Part shown: positions 59,027 to 64,000 of the stretch, piece by piece
How positions within the stretch are numbered: position 1 is the stretch's first letter
Layout of the letters: every line of letters starts with the position of its first letter
Source: Notospermus geniculatus
Taxonomy: Eukaryota > Nemertea > Pilidiophora > Heteronemertea > Lineidae
Assembly (NCBI GenBank): GCA_002633025.1
Contig: NMRB01000359.1
Location: forward strand, 151,727-215,726
Direction: 5' to 3'
DNA length: 64,000 nucleotides
Translations under genes and position numbers: made by a program
The notes under the pieces: model-generated
The model's input: only the letters and a program-made list of their open reading frames with translations
Told to the model about the DNA's origin: nothing
The model's database searches: none

Positions 59027-60310
59027 ATGGACTCTACGCTGGACGTCATGATTTTCTGTTTTTTTCTTTCGGTTTCTGCGGTAGAGGGTAAGTTTGGATA
59101 AATAAGTCAATTGCCGTTCTCCACATGTAAAAGGTAATGATTCTGGTCCCACTCAACCAACCGTTTTAAACTGAAGACTCTCGAAGAAGTCTGACTTTCT
59201 CGAAACACAATGTGCCGACATTCAGACAGTCCAATTTGCCCTCCGTTCCCTTAGGGTTCGAACCGAAGTCTGTAAACAAGGTAGACAAATGAATGCTGTA
59301 TTATAAGACTGGCCTACTGGAGCCACTTGATCGACGGTTCCTCTCTGAACTGCATTCCACATCCGATTGGCGCGAGGTTTTCGGCCGATATTTCGGCAAT
59401 GGGTGGGTCAAATTTGACATACCACAGCAATTGACTTACATGTAATGTCTTTCTTGTCGGTATCTTTCTGCTATCTTCATTTTTCGCGTAAGGCCGACAT
59501 AACCGATCCCTTTCTCAAAACCCAATTCATTTCACCACGATGTTCAGTGCAATTTACACATGCACGATGCATTTCGTATTACAAAATGGCCGCCATTTCG
59601 ACAGTAAATGCGAACTGTGATTGGTGAAAGAACTTTTTTATGTGACGTTTTTAGGGAAAATGACGGCGATGATACCTGTAGCGGCCAAAAAGACAAACCG
59701 ATTGATGTATGACACTTTGTCAAATCTGACCCAGCCGTTGCGGAGGTATCGGCCATAAACCTCGCGCCAATCGGGAGTGGAATGAAGAGTCGTCTGATTC
59801 TCTCTACTTCCGATTGAGCACAGTTGACACCAACAAAATTGACGGATAATTCTTAAGTTGAAGGTCACTTCGTTTTTTTTTATTTTTTGAAACTTCAGCT
59901 CAAATCTCTTCGAAAAGCGCTGGCATATGGATGATGAACGCAGAGTGGAAAGGCAAGGACCAATCCGGGAATGGAAATGACGCAACCCCTCGTGACGTCA
60001 CACTTACAACTGGCCCAATGGGAGAGAGTAACACCGCATTCAAGTTTCATGGAACCGGCAGCTCAGACCTAAGTGTTAAGCAATCGGCTTCTATGGACGT
60101 TGGTATTGATGGAGCGTTTACCTTCACCGCCTTCATTCGGGTTGTAGGCGGTAAAACCGACACATTTCTTTTCTACGACCCTGGTTTTGTGCTGCGTGCA
60201 TTAGATGACGGACGGCTGCACGTCTTCATGAGGGAGAGGTCACTACCAGGCCAAATTCGAGAAAACGACTGCATCATCTGCAAATTTTCATCATCGGTGC
60301 ATCTAATGAG
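59027..60310 (+). pseudogene. Truncated LamG paralog 5 (signal exon plus partial LamG)
   Basis: The signal exon 59027-59087 (MDSTLDVMIFCFFLSVSAVE, phase 1 donor GTAAGT) joins 59899 onward: AGIWMMNAEWKGKDQSGNGN, GPMGESNTAFKFHG, DVGIDGAFTFTAFIRVVGG. After about 60255 the LamG homology stops and the sequence becomes the dispersed repeat of 5037-5670 (ACGGGTTTTTGATTTGACCTA). The WTFIGVSYDM half of LamG and the PAN exon are not seen. It is either a pseudogene or a gene interrupted by insertion with exons further on. Confidence 0.7.
59240..59880. mobile_element. Diverged foldback element in paralog 5 intron 1
   Basis: GATTGGCGCGAGGTTTTCGG (from about 59358) recurs inverted near 59755-59775 as CCGATAAAC-like CATAAACCTCGCGCCAATC, with neighbouring GGGTCAAATTTGACA / TGTCAAATCTGACCC. 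The arms are clearly related but have many differences, so this is an old copy. Confidence 0.65.
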
Positions 60311-60507
60311 TGTAATGACATATGTAACGGGTTTTTGATTTGACCTACATATTAAGTCGCAGAGGTCAAAGTGTAAAATGTTGCCATTTGGTGGTACGTT
60401 TCATGGCTCTTGTTTGACCTAGTATCTTCTAACTTGGTGTAATCATGTATCTAGGTACCCTCTATCTACTACGTGTACGGCAAATTTTCGTCTAATTGGA
60501 TTCCTAA
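60260..60507 (+). repeat. Fragment of the AGCTCACC-type dispersed repeat ending LamG paralog 5
   Basis: CATCATCTGCAAATTTTCATC, ATGACATATGTAACGGGTTT and GCAGAGGTCAAAGT match 5276-5390 in order. It directly follows, and probably caused, the loss of LamG homology. Confidence 0.75.
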
Positions 60508-61502
60508 TATTAGAGTTGTTACCTATTCACAACAGTTGGCCACCTCGGACAGTCGCATGAAATGGTGATGTAATCATTATGTAATACAAGATATGAAACC
60601 AGGCATGCGGTAAAGGCTTACATAACTCTTTATTACGGGCCTAAGTTAATCACATTACTGCCATTCAGGAAATAGATCGACTCATGCAGGGAATTTCATT
60701 GTTATAGGGAATAATTAGAAGATGCTGCTGTTACTCATTACTTTTCATTAGACTATCATATGGAGCTCTGTTATTTTGTAGGCCAACATAAACTGTCAAG
60801 ACTGCCTCGATCACTATTTATCATGTACCATTAACTACATCCATCTGCCGGGATGTTCCATCCTGCAGTCTATTCCTTATTGCTCTGATATCTCCCCAGG
60901 AATAAACACCTTGAGGGTAGGTGGCTGGTCCCCTATGGTCTCTCCATGAAGGCACCCGAGCAGTTCATTGCCATACTCTAAACGAGCAAAGTCGAACGCA
61001 ACAAACTCCCACTTGTCGGTCGGCCACTAGCTGTCTGCGACTGTTCAGGGACTGTTACTAAACCAACTGTCGCTCAAGAGTACAAAATGGCCAGGGCCAT
61101 TGTGCTCACCTCTGTGACAGAGTATGAAGTGTGAGTAGCCTGGTGATACACATACACTGAATGGTGAAGGATTAGTGCAGAAACATCGTAACATTTANAA
61201 TTCATCATTGGCCTAGACCAATATGTGTCATCAGATCGTTGTCCTTACTGCCCCTGCCTCGGATATGGCCTAGCATTGTCATACATGTCATACCAGCACA
61301 ATGACATTGCGCGTACCTGCAGGAGGGATCATTTCCTGAATGGTACTAGTTTAATTTATCTCAGGCCTACAACTTGTTATATAAGCCTTTACCGCATGTC
61401 TGGTTTTATATATTGTAGGCCTGTTACATAATGATTACATCACCATTTCCTGGTACTGTCCGAGGTGGCCAACTGTTGTGAATAGGTAACAACTCTAAAT
61501 AT
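60508..61502. mobile_element. Non-autonomous DNA element with ~165-bp inverted ends
   Basis: TTAGAGTTGTTACCTATTCA at the left pairs with TGAATAGGTAACAACTCTAA at the right, continuing through CAGTTGGCCACCTCGGACAG and ATTATGTAA. The ~650-bp centre has no convincing ORF and contains an N (61198). It is inserted into the repeat fragment at 60260, i.e. nested. Confidence 0.85.
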
Positions 61503-61721
61503 ATGGTAATACCAAGCGGCCGTTTTGGAAAATGGACTGGTACATATGACATTAAAATTACTCAAGCGAGAATGTTTTGACCTTGAAATTTTGACGATAA
61601 TGATTACCCATGAATCAAAGCGTTCCCTGGAACATTACAAACGTTTCGAGGAGGTCTATGGACATGATGGTGCAAGCAATGAAAGACTTTCCTGGCATTA
61701 CAGGCCGCCTGTTAGCGGTCC

Positions 61722-62993
61722 TGGGGGGTTATTCACTAAGCCCACGCTAATTTTTGCGTTGCGTGGAGTTAGCGTAGCGTTTGCGTGGACTTTGCGGGAT
61801 CGCTAACTTGGCGTAGCGTGGTAATCACAAAACCCCCCGCAAACTCCACGCTTAACACAACGCTATACCGGGCACGCAAACTGACATAATTGACCATTAC
61901 AGAGGTTGCACAGTTTTCCGACTCGACTCCGGCTTCAACTGCCAGAATGAATTGCAGTCCGCTGTGGACATCCTTGATAAAAACGCTTTGATAGACGTTT
62001 GCAAATCGTAAAATGCCAAAAACTTTGTGGCAGAATAATTTCGACTCGTAATCGGAAGTGCTTGTAAATCGCAAATATTATAGTAATCGTGTTTCGTGTT
62101 TCAACCCATCCCCGAACTTCAAATTGCTATTTCTCAATAACTGTTCATTATAACCCACTGAGAATTCACTCAATACTGTTCCACGGCAATGCTTCTAACA
62201 CATGAAAGTTTCAACTCAATAGCTTTGATATTAAGACTGTGGTACCAAAAATAAAAACCATACCGGTAGTAATCGTTGATCATATTTTAAGACACCATTG
62301 GTGAAACATCGAAACGCTAGATTCCAATATTGGTTTTAGTAATGAGCGCCACGGCGTAGACACCAAAGCTTTTGGGGTGATACTTTCACATATTAGAGGT
62401 AATATCATGGAGTGCTGTTCGACGAAATTTCATTGAGTTAGTAAAGCGCTTTCGAGAAATTGAAATTTAAATTCGGGATGTTTTTATTCACTCGTTTCTT
62501 ATCGGATTCCGGAATCGCATTTTTTACCATAATTTTTGAATTGAGTGATAGGCTACGGTCCTAATACCAAAGGTATCAATGAAAATCTTTCACACGTTAA
62601 ACAAAACATCTTTAAAAGATACGGTACCAAATTTTATTGAATTATAATGGTCAGTTGTCGAGAAATCAAGATTTGAAGTTCGGCACGTTTTTTGGAGGCC
62701 ACCCTAGATATCGGTAGATAGAATTTCTATCTCAGAATGTCCTATTTCGACGGATTTGTCGGCGAGTATCTTCCTCTGCAGCGAGTTAACAAAGCCATTT
62801 TTATACAGCGACAGGCTTGCGTGGCGTTTGCGGGACCTTTTTCGGAGACGCAAAATATTCTCATCAGCGTGCTGAATTGCGCACTCTTGCTAACTAGCGT
62901 GGCCTTTGTGAAACAAGCAGAATAGCGTGCGTTTGGTTTGCGTGCGCTTAGCGGGCCCGCAAACGTCTGCGTGGCTTTAGTGAATAACCCCCC
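61722..62993. mobile_element. Foldback element, GGGGGGTTATTCACTAA terminus
   Basis: CTGGGGGGTTATTCACTAA and TTAGTGAATAACCCCCCTG form inverted ends; the arms are rich in GCGTAGCGTTTGCGTGG. The ~900-bp centre shows no coding signal. Confidence 0.82.
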
Positions 62994-62994
62994 T

Positions 62995-64000
62995 GGGGCC
63001 TTATTCACGAAAGACTCGCAAACTTTGCGTGCACGCAAAGTGCCATTTTCGCGATATTTCGTATTCATGAAGCCCACGCATCGCAAAAAATTCGCAAAAT
63101 CAGCGATCACGCAAATAATTCGCAATCGCAACGCAAACTATACACGGTATTCACGAAAGGCCCGCAAACTTTGCGCATCGCAAAGTCCCACGCAAAGTGC
63201 CAGAATTTTGCGGGAGGTCTATACCCGCTCGCAAACTTTGCGCGATAGCGAAGTCTTGGGAATTCACTCTGACCCGGAGCTAATTCTTGCTTCCCATCGA
63301 AGCAAAAAATGCTCAGAAGCCAGCACGGGAACTAACCCTGGTAGGTGGCGCTGATGGACAACTGAGTATTTTCCTCTAGAGGTGCTGTAGTCGGTAGATA
63401 AGCGTATGAATGATTGGTTCTTGACTTCTGTCCACTTTCCAGGTAAAAATGGCATCTCTGTGCTCCAAGCCATTCTCCCATCCGCTGTCCTCCCCCAAGT
63501 GATTCTTTCCCTTCAGTTGTCCGCAGGGGCAGATCTAGGATTTTGGTAATGGGGGGGGGGCACCGAAAAATGGAACGATTACTAAGTACATCATGTAGGA
63601 ATGTGCAATGAAAAAATGATTAGGGTCTGCATCCGAAGCCACGTACGGTGTGCTACTCATGTCAACGAGTCAAAGCGGCCCACGCCCCGACGGGGACCTC
63701 CCCCAGGAAAATTTGAAAATCTACATGCTGCTCTGATACGCGTTCTGGGACATTTTCCTCTGACGTTTTGTTCCTTCAAAACCACGTCCGAAATCAGCTT
63801 TTTGATGTCAACGTCAGCCAGAAATCTTTGATCTATGGTTCCACTGACCCGTTTCATGCGGGGGAGGGACTATAAGGCTCTGAGGGTGGTTTACAAAGGG
63901 GGCAGAATAGTTGTACTGGGCACTATTGGTCAGTTAGCAATCGGCACTGTCCTCCTCAACGCGTTTGAATGTGAGGGTACTGTTCGCCAAGGGGGGGGGG
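62995..64000. other. Repeat-rich window end
   Basis: It starts with GGGGCCTTATTCACGAAAG and many GCAAACTTTGCG / CGCAAAG words (62995-63245), a second foldback-like block. Later come a poly-G run near 63550 and the window-terminal poly-G. No exon is supported. Confidence 0.5.

Noticed and set aside
60890-61140. Missing second half of LamG paralog 5
   Set aside because: One short stretch (MARAIVLTSVTEYEV) faintly recalls the LamG end, but stops interrupt the frame and it lies inside the inverted-repeat element.
62938-63354. 138-codon open frame near the window end
   Set aside because: The sequence is made of GCAAACTTTGCG repeat words from foldback elements.

Overview
The window is from an intron-rich animal genome. 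Genes are split into short exons with GT..AG introns of about 100-1,300 bp. Non-coding DNA is packed with small foldback (MITE-like) elements, tRNA-derived SINEs and short words such as ACATGTA, TAGGCCTA and ACCGGTA. Gene content (DNA-PKcs, dermatan-sulfate epimerase, SLC22 carrier, Link, LamG, PAN and LDLa modules) and repeat style suggest a marine invertebrate, perhaps a deuterostome such as amphioxus, hemichordate or echinoderm. The species cannot be fixed from the sequence alone. Six isolated N bases mark assembly joins.

Layout. (1) 1-22175 (+) is the C-terminal ~2,950 codons of DNA-PKcs (PRKDC), 55 exons that I could chain in one continuous reading frame through the HEAT solenoid, the phospho-cluster, FAT, kinase and FATC regions to the stop codon. 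(2) 22176-26400 holds no gene, only SINE, foldback and duplicated sequence. (3) 26413-28764 (+) is an intronless dermatan-sulfate epimerase-like ORF. (4) 34912-29397 (-) is a complete 8-exon SLC22-type transporter of 540 aa. (5) 34913-37540 is repeats, including a ~560-bp duplication. (6) 37543-60310 is a tandem cluster of small secreted modular proteins: three forward genes with LamG plus PAN modules (one also with a Link domain), an inverted LamG+PAN paralog, a truncated LamG copy, a two-exon LDLa gene, an LDLa relic and one unassigned phase 1-1 exon. (7) 60260-64000 is repeats.

The cluster is the most interesting part. Every internal splice junction I could resolve in the LamG/PAN/Link genes and the intact LDLa gene is phase 1, so modules can be exchanged without breaking the frame. 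A signal-peptide exon between the Link exon and a LamG exon has lost exactly its splice donor, which suggests that two neighbouring genes fused into a signal-Link-LamG-PAN gene. About 775 bp, intron included, is identical between two paralogs, pointing to gene conversion or very recent duplication. The nearby epimerase (dermatan sulfate) and the Link and LamG folds (often glycosaminoglycan binding) make an extracellular-matrix or surface-recognition role reasonable, but this is inference.
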